Origin: Archegozetes longisetosus
Taxonomy: Eukaryota; Arthropoda; Arachnida; Sarcoptiformes; Trhypochthoniidae
DNA length: 64,000 nt
Direction of reading: 5' to 3'
NCBI GenBank assembly: GCA_018873245.2
Contig: JAEMBT020000003.1
Location: 7,273,843-7,337,842, forward strand
Each line of letters begins with the position of its first letter. Position 1 is the stretch's first letter. A program made the translations under genes and the position numbers. The notes under the pieces are model-generated. The model had not been told where the DNA came from. It worked only from the letters and a program-made list of their open reading frames with translations, and ran no database searches. Positions 25,463 through 38,358 of this stretch are shown in pieces.

Positions 25463-28400
25463 ATGCTAGATCCAAATGCATTCAATCAGATTTTAGAGAA
25501 GGTAAGTGACAGTGAATTAGAAGTCAATGCCTTAGTCTTGATTACAACATAATCAGCAGTGCGTGCAACCAATGAATGAATGGCAGCACTCGATGTAACA
25601 TTTGGCGATTAGATTATTAGCTGGCTTGTAAGCGGAGCAACCCTTCTGTTGGTGTTTCAATTAGTGGACATGTTATCATTAGTGATCACATTTCACACCA
25701 ACCGCTTCATTATGAGTGTTATGCTAAAATACCAAACCTCTAACTCATAGCTATAGAACTCAAATATTTTCTTATATGATCTCATCAGATAAAGCTTTTA
25801 TTTTGCCTTCATTACCTTCATATTTACGTTTTACTTTATTTTGCTTTAATATAATTTTCTCGTTTAAACAGTGTTTTGTCTTAATTTACGGCCATATACC
25901 GTATTTAAAGAAATGAATGAACGAAGTGGTGTTCAGGTGACCGAAAATTAGTTATTTTTAGCGGAATTAGAGTTGAAACTTAGGATGCTACAAGCAAACT
26001 TTTGAATGAATTTTGATTTTCGTTTCTTTTATTAGTCACTCTTCAAGGGTGTGCGAAGCAGCAAATTTCGTCATGTTTTTGGTACTCTCGCTAAAAAGGA
26101 AAGATGTTATGACAACTTGAAGATTACTAAGAATGCTCATGATAGCAATTTTTGCGCTGTTAACCCAAAGGTATTAATCATTGTTTGAAATACCAATATG
26201 AAATTAGTTAAAATAGTCGTAATTAGAGACTGGAAAAGTTTGTTGCGCAATTTTGAGTTTATGAAATTTTTCCAAATTTCCAAAGTTCGTTGCGATTTGC
26301 ACTGAGAGTTCTGGTGGAGGAAGTTTCATCGTCTTTCCCGAGAGCAAAGTAAGTCAAATAAAAATATTACAGTTTGATTAGTTTATAGAATGAAATTTGA
26401 ATAATCAGATTAGAGAGTCGAATAAATTGAGAGGCGATATCTGAGCTTAATTTTAAAATGTGACAAATCTACGAGTTTGTTATTTGGGTTAGACTATTAG
26501 ATTAGTAGATTATTTAAGTTTATTAACTTTGATTCTAACGATTATCAGACAGGACGCATTGAGGTGAATGCTGGTCGTGTCACTGGTCATAGAGGTCCTA
26601 TTTTGGACCTCAAATGGAATCCATTCAATGATAATGTGATAGCTTCTTGTTCTGATGACTGCACGGTAAAGGTATGGTATATCCCGGATGAAGGACTCCA
26701 ACAACGAAACCTAAGCGAACCAATCATGGATTTGAGAGAACACAGAAGAAGAGTCAGCTATATTGAATGGCATCCAACAGCTGATAATATCTTAGTCTCA
26801 TCCGGTTTTGATTACCTCTTAATCGTTTGGAACGTATGCAAAGGGGTTGCGGTACGCATTATTGATTGTCACCCAGAAGTGATTCACTCATTTTCTTTCA
26901 ATCGAGATGGAAGTCTTTTGGCCACCACCTGCAAAGATAAATATTTACGAGTCATAGATCCCAGAAGTGGAACTGTTATCAGTTCCGGACTCTGTCACCA
27001 GGGGTCAAAAGCATCGAGAGTTGTATTTTTAGGCGACAGCGGAAGACTCTTCACGACTGGATTCTCACGATATAGCGACCGTCAATGGGCTGTCTGGTCG
27101 CAACACGATATGTCACAACCGTTGACTATCGAAAATATCGATTCTTCGTCTGGAGTTTTGTTTCCATTCTATGATCACGACACAAGAATGGTTTACGTGG
27201 CTGGAAAAGGTGACGGAAACATTCGCTATTACGAAGTGACAGATGAGCCTCCGTGGTGTCATTATCTCAACCAGTTCCTGACTGGCTTTCCACAAAGGGG
27301 ATTAGGAGTTATGCCTAAAAGAGGACTCGATGTTTATAAATGTGAAGTTTTTCGGTTTTATAAATTGCACGCCACTCGACCCGTGTGTGAACCCATTTCT
27401 ATGATTGTGCCCCGAAAATCAGAACAATTTCAAGCCGACGTCTTCCCCGATACATCGGCCCCAACACCTGCGCTCAGTGCCGAAGAATGGCTCTTGGGAA
27501 AAAACAGAAGTCCAATTCTGATAAGTTTAAAAGTGAGTTAATTGCGAAATCCAATTAAAATAAGAACTAAGATCAAGTTCACGTCGAACTAGTTCACCAG
27601 TTTGATTGTTTGTTTTTTTGGCCAAATAATGGTTTAAATGTTATATGTTTTGTGATAGAACTTAAGAATACTAAGTGAGACTTAATGATACGAATGAGTA
27701 ACTTATAGGTTGAAATGTTCTCATAGAGCGAATTAGAGCGTTGTAGTAAAAAAGCAAACTAATTATTTAATTGGAGTCCAGCAGTTTGATTAATTGAGTT
27801 GACGAGTGAAACATCATTATCTATATTTAATATCAGAATCATAATTGCCTTATTTAACTTGTTTATCATTAGATCTCTAGTCTATTATTAGTCATAGATT
27901 ATTAGGAATATGTACTCAAAGTAGATGTACAACTGATGAACTCATGTTAAAGTTTGGATCTATTTTTATAGACTGGAGCTGGAGCTAAAACTAACAAACC
28001 AGTTATGTTTAAATCCGAAAAAAACCTTTTGCAAACATCCGATTTCAATAACGAACGCAAATTCGTATTCATATCCCAAGAGAATAAAGTCGATTACCGA
28101 GAGAAGAATGGTGTCAACGGAGACTCGACACCGTTGCATAACTTCAAAGAGAACTTGATTAAGACACCACCACCCAGAAAGAAGTTTCCCTGGATCAAAG
28201 ACATCGAGCATAAGACAACTATCAATGTTTGTGATATCGTTTCTGTTAAACACTTACCGACGGCAACTTACGTAACTTTACAAGATGATGTGGACAACGA
28301 AACATCTCATTCTCTTAATAACAATATAAACAATATTAATAACAGTATAAATAACAATAAAAATCTTAATAATGGCATCAATAACGGCACTGAAACTACT

Positions 28401-28842
28401 CCACCAACAAGTCCGCTAGCAAGTCCACCAGCGAGTCCCCCAGCAAGTGTGCCGATAAGTATACCAACAAGTATACCAACGAGTATACTAACAAATATAC
28501 CAACAAATATACAAACAAGTATACCAACAAATATACCAATAAATATACCAACAAATATACCAATAAATGCACCAAAAAGTGCCCCAATGAGTCTACCAAT
28601 GAGTCCACTAATGACCCCACCAAAGAACGAGAGAGAGGTTAGACAGTTAAACTTAAATTGAATTATAACTAACATAACTAATGATTAAATTTTGATATTA
28701 AACATAGTTATGGTCAGCATTTCATTCACAATGTGCTACAATTCACTCTCTGCAGCAAGAACTAGAAGCCAAAGATAGACGTATAAATGAGTTAGAAGAC
28801 TTACTATCGCGTATGACTTCAAATCAGAAGCACATCTATTAA
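25463..28842 (+). CDS. CORO2: Class II coronin (CORO2-like) actin-binding WD-repeat protein
   Basis: Coronins bind F-actin and regulate Arp2/3; class II members act at focal adhesions and in neurons. Six exons: 25463-25501, 26036-26170, 26286-26348, 26549-27532, 27972-28637, 28756-28842; frame is kept, product 657 aa. Exon 1 gives MLDPNAFNQILEK, a divergent start. Exon 2 carries the coronin N-terminus (SSKFRHVFG, NAHDSNFCAVNPK). The seven-blade propeller spans about residues 14-390: KWNPFNDNVIASCSDDCTVK, EWHPTADNILVSSGFDYLL, FLGDSGRLFTTGFSRYSDRQ, LPFYD-like LFPFYDHDTR, VAGKGDGNIRYYE, GVMPKRGLDVYKCEVFRFYK, EPISMIVPRKSEQFQADVFP. FRFYK and NPF..N place it in class II. The linker (about residues 500-625) is Asn-rich and then a degenerate tandem repeat, making it longer than the approx 480-525 aa of vertebrate CORO2. 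The last exon encodes the C-terminal coiled coil (QELEAKDRRINELEDLLSRM). A polyadenylation-type AATAAA lies near 29002. Confidence 0.93.
28400..28620 (+). repeat. In-frame 12-bp minisatellite in the coronin linker
   Basis: Degenerate tandem units of about 12 bp (type CCAACAAATATA and CCAACAAGTATA) read in frame as runs of IPTN/IPTS/IPIN. They are preceded by PPTSPLASPPASPPASVP and an Asn-rich run (28315-28395). The unit is a multiple of three, so copy-number change keeps the frame. The repeat also produces long chance antisense frames. Confidence 0.85.
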
Positions 28843-30101
28843 CTTATTTTTGCTTAATATAAAACAGTTAGATAGTTTTATATATTGTAAAAGTATTTCT
28901 AATCAGATACCAATTCAATAATGCCTCTCTTGAAAGTTGTTTTTTTTTACTTATCAAGAATTGCATGGCTTTTATTGTACTATATTATCAAGTGTTAGAT
29001 TAATAAAACGTTAACTATAATTAAAGTCAACTTAAATATACTTTTAACCGCTTCTATAGATTTTTATGCTACCAATTAAGACTCATTACACATTGAACTT
29101 TGTTTTTAAATACATTTTTTTGTATCCAAATTAAGTTGATATAAGTTCTGTTTTGTATCTAAATTTCTAACTTGCAGTTGGTTTGTTGCATTAAATAATT
29201 TGCATTTCAACTTTTTGGTTCGTCTCTTATTTATAATAATTATCACTCAATTTGCACATTTGAAAGCTCGTCTTTCAACTTTTCACTATCACTAAACTTT
29301 AATTTCTCAGTAGAAATTCTTTTTAATCAACTAAATAAAAAGTTATTAATCTCTTTGACGAAAATTTTAATTTAAAAATTTGTTCATCGATGAAATGGTC
29401 GAGTTGCTATGCAGTAGCGAATGGTAAGTAAAAAACATTCTAGAAAAGTTATTGGTTAAGTGAGTGGATAGGCCATAAGGATAAGTTTCTAATTAATCAA
29501 AATCAATTTACAGATCCTAATTAAGTGTGTGATGGAGAGCTGAAAATTAAAAACTGTTGGCAAGCTGAAAATAACGTAAACATAAGTTTATTGCAATTAT
29601 GACAAGCCTTAACTAACTTTTGAGCGCATTAACTTTTCCGCATTTCTATTAATAAACTTCAATGATTTAGGATAAGCATATTTACTGTTTTTTCTGCAAA
29701 ATATTTAAAAAGTGTTTTAACAAAATTTTCCAATTGCTCGAGCAATAAGGCATCAAAACAGAGACTGACAATTATTACTTCAGACAGAAATAGTTTTTAG
29801 TGATCTTTTTTGAAGAACCCGTATTATAGCACTAATCAAATCCTTAGTCAGAATCGCTAGTGTAACAAATGAACTCTACAATCACAAAGAATATGACGAT
29901 GGATTAAACGATAAAGTGATCTGATTAAGGTTTTAAGCAAATAAGTATAAAAGTGATTAGTCAAATGTATTTTTATCAATAGGTTGATCGATGAAAACTA
30001 AGCTAATCTAAAATGGATTGCGCTATCTTTCGCAAGTCGTAAATCATATCAATTCAAATAACTAGACATAAATGATTGCATTTGAATGACCAATTGATTG
30101 T
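28843..30101. other. Intergenic between convergent coronin and AGMO copy 1
   Basis: AT-rich 3' flanks of two converging genes. No coding exon, RNA gene or notable repeat is seen. Confidence 0.5.
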
Positions 30102-32381
30102 TCATTTATTTTTCTTTCTCTCATAAATTAATTTATAGAAATTAATCACAATATCAAACCAAATGACTAAAATTGATATTAAAAATATAAATTTGATTGT
30201 AAGAGTAAGTTTATAACTTGTGTTATTCACAAATGCATTAATGAATATGTTTTCAATTATTATGAAAGCAAAGCACCGAATCATCTCAAAAAATTTGGAC
30301 CATTTTTTGTTGTCCATAATGTATCCAAACGAAGTAAGAGATGCGAATATAAAAACTGATGAAAGACATATTTTGTATTGTGGTAGTAAATGAATTTTCG
30401 TCATTAATTGTGTGTGAAATACAATGATGATTGCAAAATGAAGCATGACATAGACTTTGTAAAAAATAGGAATGTACGGGTCATACTTGACTACAACTTG
30501 TTTTCTAGCTCAGGTATGTCTTGATAATTGCCCAACCTATGAGTTCCTGGCTCCCAACCTGGACCTTTAAAAGCACAGACAGCTTATTATTGAGTCCTTT
30601 AGTTTTGATCAAACGTTCATATATATTAACATAGTGGTGCATTTGTATTGTCAACGGATCAAAGGTGTCAATATTCTTAGTCAATCCATAAGAAATATAA
30701 TGTCTTTCTGGTTGAAAAGTTCCGAAAATTCGATCCCATATAATGAGAACACCGCCGTAGTTCTTGTCAATGCAATATCTATTTCTACCTACAATGCATT
30801 AAAGATTATATGAATTATCATTTTGATTGCATTTTAGGATAGAGTCAGTAAATGAGTGAAGTAAATGAAATGGATAGAATGAATAGAGTTATATAATACC
30901 ATGATGAACGCGATGATGACTAGGAGTATTGAGTATATACTCGAGTGGTCCGATCGTTTTGACAACTTCAGTGTGAATCCAGAACTGATAGAGTACGTTC
31001 AACTGATTGTGCACTAGGAATACAGACGGAGGTATTGCCAAAGCCAATGGCAAATATAATAACTAAAATTAATCAAATTCATCAGTCCCTTAATAATTGC
31101 TTATGTTTTTTGTATTACATATTGAAATAGCAGATGTACAACTGATTGTCTGATGGCAGTGGTCAGGTTATACTCAGATGAACTGTGATGAACCTGATGT
31201 GCGCCCCAAAGTATGTTAATCTCTGCAATTGAAAATTTAATTCATTTTTACTAGTGATGAAAAGTGAAACTTTAGTAAAAATAAAGTTCAATAAAGGAAC
31301 ATTTATATGAAAAATGATTTGTTCCATCAATCAAATCAGTTTTTGAGTGTTTCCTTAAGTTTTTAAATAATTGTTCAACATTGATTCATAGAAAAAGTAT
31401 TTTCAAAGTTAGTTTTATTCATACTTATAGTAGAATTATCTGTTATTAGAGTTACTCATTCGATATTAATATTATTATTGGAGAGTTGAAATCAAAACTT
31501 TACAAATAAAGAGCGTAAAAAATTAACTTTTCAAATGTCGACACAAATCAAATTTAAGTTTTGACTGAACTAACAAAATGAGTATAAACTCACACTTGCG
31601 TTCATGCATTGCAATTATGATGAGTGGATATTATTGTTTACTGAGCCTTTAATATAGCTCGCAATAAGGCTAAGGCTTTATATGAAAATGTTATGCTTAT
31701 CAATAGAAAATTAAATTATATTTCTTTCTGTTTATAAATTGCATGGCCTAAATATGTTGGCTTTTAAATATTGAATCCATGCCTAGCTCATTTCATTTGC
31801 TTCTCTCAGTTAAGATACGGATATCAATATTTCATTTTAAAGTTCAATTATATCAAAATCTATTTTAATACTAATAGCTTTTAAGAACGTTTCGAAATTT
31901 TGCGGACAGTTGTGATTACTAACCATGAGTTGCTCTATGAATCCAGTAGAACCCGAAGTCAACGGCAATGAAGGCAAAGAACCAAGTGCTGACAGAATCC
32001 CACTGTAAAGAGCATATCCTCCAATTGTCATAGATGTAAATGTAATAAATTAAGGCTAAGCCCTTAAATGAGGTTCTAAAAATAGTTAATAGTTGTGTTA
32101 ATGGATGTGATAGATAACAAGTATTGAGAGAAGATATAATACTTAGTTAGTTCCATGAAGATTCCTTGAGAAAGCGAAGCGATGGCATCGTTCACTCTCA
32201 TCAAACTTCTGCCCTTAAATAAACCGATCAACTGCTCGATCACAATCAAACTTATGAAGTATGGTATAACTTCTGTTATATAATCAGGCACTGATTCTAC
32301 TCTTTCGAAAGAGGATCCTTTTGGACTAACCACATAAAATAAATATCCCAGACGTGATATATTCTCAAATAACACCTCCAT
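30102..32381 (-). CDS. AGMO: Alkylglycerol monooxygenase, copy 1 (two apparent frameshifts)
   Basis: AGMO is a tetrahydrobiopterin-dependent, di-iron ER membrane enzyme of the fatty acid hydroxylase family that cleaves ether bonds of alkylglycerols. Minus-strand exons: 32381-32143, 32075-31924, 31222-31119, 31062-30900 and a last exon 30788-30102. Landmarks: ESVPDYITEVIPYFISL, LQWDSVSTWFFAFIAVDFGF, HRATH, WGAHQVHHSSEYNLTTAIRQ, FWIHTEVVKTIGPLEYI, HHRVHHGRNRYCIDKNY, so the His-box ligands are present. In the last exon, family similarity passes through all three frames. One base appears missing near 30566-30573 (TTTAAAAG) and another near 30500-30505 (GTTTTC), both in runs of four A/T. Read literally, translation ends at 30505, giving about 313 aa without the C-terminal membrane segments; those are still recognisable at 30446-30102 (SLTSFGYIMDNKKW...). 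Either a young pseudogene/truncation or assembly error. Confidence 0.85.
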
Positions 32382-34557
32382 TCTTATCGTGTTAGCATTT
32401 CTGTCATGTAAACAATAAGAAATGATATGTTAGCGAGTCTTTAAGAGTTGCAGAATTAGGTCATTGGAGTTTAGTAGGAATCTTATTGGAGTTGTATGGC
32501 GTACAAAATAGTGAATCATTTGAATTAAATTCTTTTCTTAAATAGAATTTGTTCAATACTTTAGGATTACTTCCTATTGATATGCCCTCGATCTTGTACT
32601 AAAGTTCATAACCCTAATGAAAGTTACATAATCTAAGGAAACACAAATCATAATGTATTCCTCCTTCGATTATCATATTTGACAGGTTTACTGAGTAATA
32701 GTGCCCCATCTAAGATCCCTAAACAACAAATTAGCGATAGGTCAAATGCTGAAGGGTAGATGAACTTTCGGGGAATCTCTAATTTTCTATAGAAAGTAGT
32801 CGTTTTCAACATACAGTTTTTATCTCCTTCTTTTCAAAATTAAATTTTTTTCTGCTTTTCTCTTTATACTTAACAAAAGTTACCAAAGTCTCCAAAGTTC
32901 ACAGCTAAAAATGACAAAATCTTGTTAAATGGCTATCCCAAATAACAATTACTCAATGAAACATAAAATTTGAAAAAATGTAATAGAATCTTGTTTTCAT
33001 CGAAAACTATGATTCTCGAAAGTTTTTAAGGCGCGAATGAGTTTTCTGATTTTGAAGATCTAAATGACAATGGTGTATACCACTCCTTTTTGTAAATAAT
33101 ATACTCCAATCAATTTGTCAATAACGGTAACTGAGAAAGTTTGAAAAATATTTTCAATTTAAACTAAAACCAATATACTTATGACGTTATCTTTCTTCAA
33201 TTGAACTACTCAACTCTTGCTGGTAATAACTTAATTGAAATTCCGCTCGGAAACAAAGCCATAAAGGAATAGCACAGCTGTAGACAGTGGGGGGCTAAGG
33301 GGCAAAAGTCCTTCAGAATTCTTTATCAAAGCTTAAGTATATGTTCCTAGAGAAAAAAATCTTACAAAAAACTTTCAAACTCTACTTATCTAATGCGTGA
33401 ACCAACTGTTTATAGTTAAACATTACTAAAAAGTTTGATAACAAATTAACGGATACTTCAATATTGATTAGCGTTTGCTTCAACAAATCTGAGCGTTATC
33501 ATCTCACACTTTTAGACCTCCTCCAGACTTACAAGACTGACTACGGCAGTGAGCAATAGCATAGTACAATGTGACAATTCACTCATCTCTTTCAGTTGAA
33601 AACGTTTTTTCAAACTTTTCAAATTAAGGCTTAAGATATTAGGTGAAAAAGTGATGATAAATATCGATCTGGACATTAGTTAAATTTGATATATAAAATA
33701 TATACTAAGGAATAGTGAAAATCTATCTGAAATTGTTAATTAGTAATGATGACGAAAACTCTTTAAACAAGCTAATACTTTATTGGTTATAAAATATTCT
33801 TTATATCTTCATATAAGTTGTATTTAGTTAATTAAAAAATTATGAAAATAACATGCTTCAAATTAAACCTTAAGCAAAAAAGTTTCACTAAATACTGTAG
33901 TAAAATTAAATATCATAAATGCCAAACATTACGTTTAAAACTAATGGTTTGAAACAGTCTTACCTTAAATTTAACAAAACTGCTTAATGAGTGAGAATAA
34001 ATGTTCAATAATAAAATGATTGAAATTTTAAATTAAGTATTTGGACGAGAAAAGAAAGTAATCGAGAATAATGAAACCATTCAATGTAGAAGTATCCGTA
34101 GAAGTAGTACTCATACAAAAGCGTTGACCAGATCAGATAATTTCAAGTTTTGTCCAAATCATTTTATTTGTGTCGAAAACAGTTTTGCCCTAATTTTACC
34201 TGTTTTAGCAACACAGATCATTGTAACCAACTTGCATAACACTGTATCTAAGTATACATATTATAGCTTTGGGTCCTTTTGCCCAAATTTTTACTTAGAA
34301 TGAGGGCAAATCACGTCATGAGCTTTTCATGGATCTGGTTGGACGTGTTTTATTTGTTTTCTGACCAACAATATTAAGTCCAGTCGAAAGAGAAGTTTAT
34401 TTTAGCATCATTTCGGGGGAAAATTAGTGGAGCTCTAACTCAACACAGAGATATTACCACAGAGGATATGTGTGCTAACGTTTGATCTAAGAGTGAGGTG
34501 AAAGAGAGAGCTGTTTCAACATTCACTCATCTAATGCTTTGATCATTTTTCTGAGCA
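32382..34557. other. Divergent region between the two AGMO genes
   Basis: 2.18 kb separate the two start codons. Sequence is AT-rich; a patch with GAGAGAG and mixed composition lies just upstream of copy 2 (34470-34520). No third gene is evident. Both AGMO promoters must be here. Confidence 0.5.
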
Positions 34558-37500
34558 ATGTTCAATCAGATCGCAACATCTGCATTAGGATTGATTCTCT
34601 TTATTTTAGATAAGTGTAGATATTTCTTCTATTTAGTGCTCCCGTCGGAATGTATGTACCCTGATATTAAAGTTGTGCCCAGATATGTCGAAGAGGTCAG
34701 AATATTCAATAATACTCTATTTTTAAATGCTTTTATTAATTTTATTAACCTTTTCTGTTACTGCTAAGAATTATTTAACTTTTTGAAAATGCCAAACGCT
34801 AGCGTTTTGAGTAATTTGCATACTCTTTTCATCAGTAGTTTTGATCTTGACTTTAAAAAAAAGTTGATGGAAGCTTTTTAAAATAATTTGACTGAACTTA
34901 TCCAATGTGAATATTGTGTTTTACTCTTTGCTATCTCAATTGATTTTAAGTCTGTATTGTATGCTAAATATATATAAGCCTACTGATGAAAGGGTGGCTT
35001 ATGCGCATCGCCTCAATCGATGGCAGGCAATAAGCTACAATCATCTTATTTCTTTCTACTCTTAATTCTTTACAACAATCACTTGAAATTCGTCACTAAG
35101 AGTTCACTTGACGTAAGGATATCTTGATCTTGAAATTTTTACCTACTTTAAGCTAAATGAAATTGATTCCACTCCAGTTATGGATTGAGACCAATTTTCT
35201 TAAGATAGCATTGAAACAGTATTGAAAGTTTTGTTTTCAATTTGTTTGATTTAAACTTAAATTTAGAAAAACTGAATATGTGAATGTGACATTTTTGGAA
35301 ATACTCTATTTTTATCGATTTAAGATTTTAAAATAAAAATAGTTCATCTTATATATCAGTTAAATATATTATAATTATTAAATCATTTGGACTGAATATT
35401 CAAACTTTTGAACTTATCTGAACCCAAATGATTGAAGATTCGTTTATCCAACTAATAATTCAAAGTTGACATCTCAGAGCAATTTGTAGTTGTGCTCATG
35501 GTTAATTACTATGCATTTAATTAAATAAGTTAAATCATTTTTTATAGGGTTAGAGATTGAATAGCTAGTTATGGAACCTTTATGAACATGACTTCTAGGT
35601 TAACTTTTTTATACCTTCATTCGTAACATGTTAAGCGATAATCAATAAAAGTCTGGGATTGGGATCTATAATCTAAAGTATAATCTTTGTCTCAAAACCA
35701 ATATAACAAATATTTTGTTTTACTCTTACGTTCAAAATGTGGATGTCAACTTCAATTGTTCTCAGCTGACAGATAAATGGACAGTACTTTTGTGGCAATT
35801 CAATTTGACTTTGAAGTTAGGCATCTTTTGATCATTTGAAAGCAATTCAAAGCAATTCAAAGCAATTCAAACTGCTATTTGAGAATGATTCAAGTTTTAT
35901 GCAATCTAAACTTGCCAAACTACACAACAATTTCAATTCCAAGGTATAAGTCAATCATTAAAGTTGAAACGAAAATGTTTTCATAGTTTATTTTTTGGTT
36001 TTCATGCTAGAATTTAATCTGAGGACTAATTTGAAAGAGTTATTTGAAAATGTAGAGAAACTAGAAAAGCTTACAAAGATCGATATTTTAATCGCGAAAG
36101 AAAAGCTAAACAAGCATCCATTAGATAGTTGCAAGTGAAACTTTAAGTCTCATAAATTATTTGAAGTGACTCTGTAGCAGAGGCTACAGTCATAATACAA
36201 ACTTAAAGACTCAACGGGTTAATATCCGATGTTTAACAGCAATTCTTATAAATCTAAACAAATTGACAAAAGTCACTCAAAGTTATTGAACAACACTGAT
36301 GTTATGTAATTTGATTAACTTCTAAGTTTGAATTAATGGGTTTTAAACTTTTACCATAAATCTAGTGCGTAAAGTAAAGAACATATATTGCTTGATTAAT
36401 CGATTGATCGATATAGTAAACAATTTCTTTACTTAATTGTATTTCTTATTATTCTTATACTTTACTATGTGATTAATTTTGTCATTATCGCAAATTTACT
36501 CGCAGATAAATATGGAATAATTGAATTAGTAAATTTCTAACAAATTTCGTAAAAAACGTTTCTAAGATACTAATTTCAATTTTTGATTTAATCACAATTA
36601 ATGATTGACTCGTTGACCGATAAAAGATGTATGAACTTGATGGTTGGCACAATTATAATAGTTTTTTAGAAGTTTTAGCCTGTATTTTTGTGGCAATACT
36701 TAGATATTATAATCTGTTATTGTTACAAACTTTAACTACATTGACGAATGTAACAGAACGTGTCTCAATTTAAAAGCAATTAAAGTCACCAAACTATTCT
36801 TTACTGGGTAGAGTATGGTAATTCAATTTTTTTCTTCTATAGTATAATCTATAGTAACCTGTTATAATAGCTGACAGTTCAGTTGGCTGTATGAATTATT
36901 TGTTTTTGGCATTACACACGTTAAATGCTGACATATTCTGTATTTTAGAATATTATAAAAAATTGAAGAATCAAAACTTCCTTTGAAATTAGAAAATCTT
37001 TTCAATGCATCTTAAACTTAAGAATTAAACATTGAAACGTTTGAAAACTTCATATCTACTAAGAATAACAACATGTAGAAAATGTTGAAAACAAAACACA
37101 ACTGGACTTAAGAGATGTTTGTCAGACAAATGTCAGACACGAACATAATAGACAATAGGCTACAAAATATCTATTAATAGGACATCTAAACAAACAAAAT
37201 GTTCAACATTTCTGACATACTCTGATTTGAAAAATATTGTTTTGTTCTCTAAAAAACAGAGTAATACAATTAATATAAATGTTCGCATAAGTCCATATGA
37301 GTTATTGTTTTACGCACTAATGAGCGCAGTATTGAATCAACAAATTGATTTATAATCAAGTTTAGACTTTCACTAAAATCTAAACTTCATTCTTATTAAT
37401 AGCTTTGAGAGGAAAAGTTTGCTGTCAATTTAAATGTAATATTGATTTTGAATTATTATTTTAGATGTTTCCTATTTTCGCGAGTCTCGCGATCGCTGAG

Positions 37501-38319
37501 AACGCCGTTAGGATTCTTAAAGGAAAATCAATTCTAAGGATTAACGACTCAGTTGCGTCTCTCGGTCAGGGAGTGTTTCAAGAATGTCTCAGGTATTTAT
37601 TATATGTTTATTCTTACTCTATGAGATTCATCTAAAGTTATCATTTTAGTCATGCTTTTAATTCAAATTATCAATTCATTTTTTGATTAGTAGTCACTTT
37701 AAGTAATAAGTTCAAAACAGAAAGAAGGTTTAGTATAATTCAAAATCAAAAATATATTATTAGTAATAAAGCTTTCAAACTTTCAGGCCAATCATCGATT
37801 TAGGTTTAAAATAGAATAGCCCATCAGTTCATATAATTAAAGGCAAATTACTGTAAGTTGTTATGAAATTGAGAAAACAGTTAACTGACATGCTCTGCAA
37901 ATGTGCTCAATAAAATGATAGCTTATTTTTCGTTTTATATACTACAAAATCGACTACTTAGAAATACTAGATCAATGCCGGAATTAGTTGCGAACAAAAC
38001 TCATGAATGTAGGACTTGTTACTTACTTAGATGAAATCGCTTTCAGTTATAAATTCGCAGAACTATAATAGGAAATTGACTTTCAGTTAATAGTAATAAG
38101 CTTAATTTTCTTATATAATCAAAATCTCCTCAATATCTGAAGGCAATATCAGAAAAGTAAAAATAATCTGTTGCGAAACACATTTAAGCTTGATTACGTT
38201 TGCGGTCATATTAATCTGGTTTTATATTGCTTAAACTGTCACATATTTCTGATTTAAAATTTCATTTATACCTACTTTAATTCAATTTCAAACCTTTTAC
38301 AAATTTATTAAATCGATAC

Positions 38320-38358
<39 letters not shown>

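Noticed and set aside
28307..28675. Long antisense frames (122 and 75 codons) with regular Leu/Val/Gly repeats
   Set aside because: They are mirror images of the coronin minisatellite on the other strand; periodic DNA is open in several frames.
31837..32031. 64-codon minus-strand frame over AGMO copy 1 exon 2
   Set aside because: Another frame of the same exon encodes the AGMO sequence WDSVSTWFFAFIAVDFGFYW and joins its neighbours in phase.
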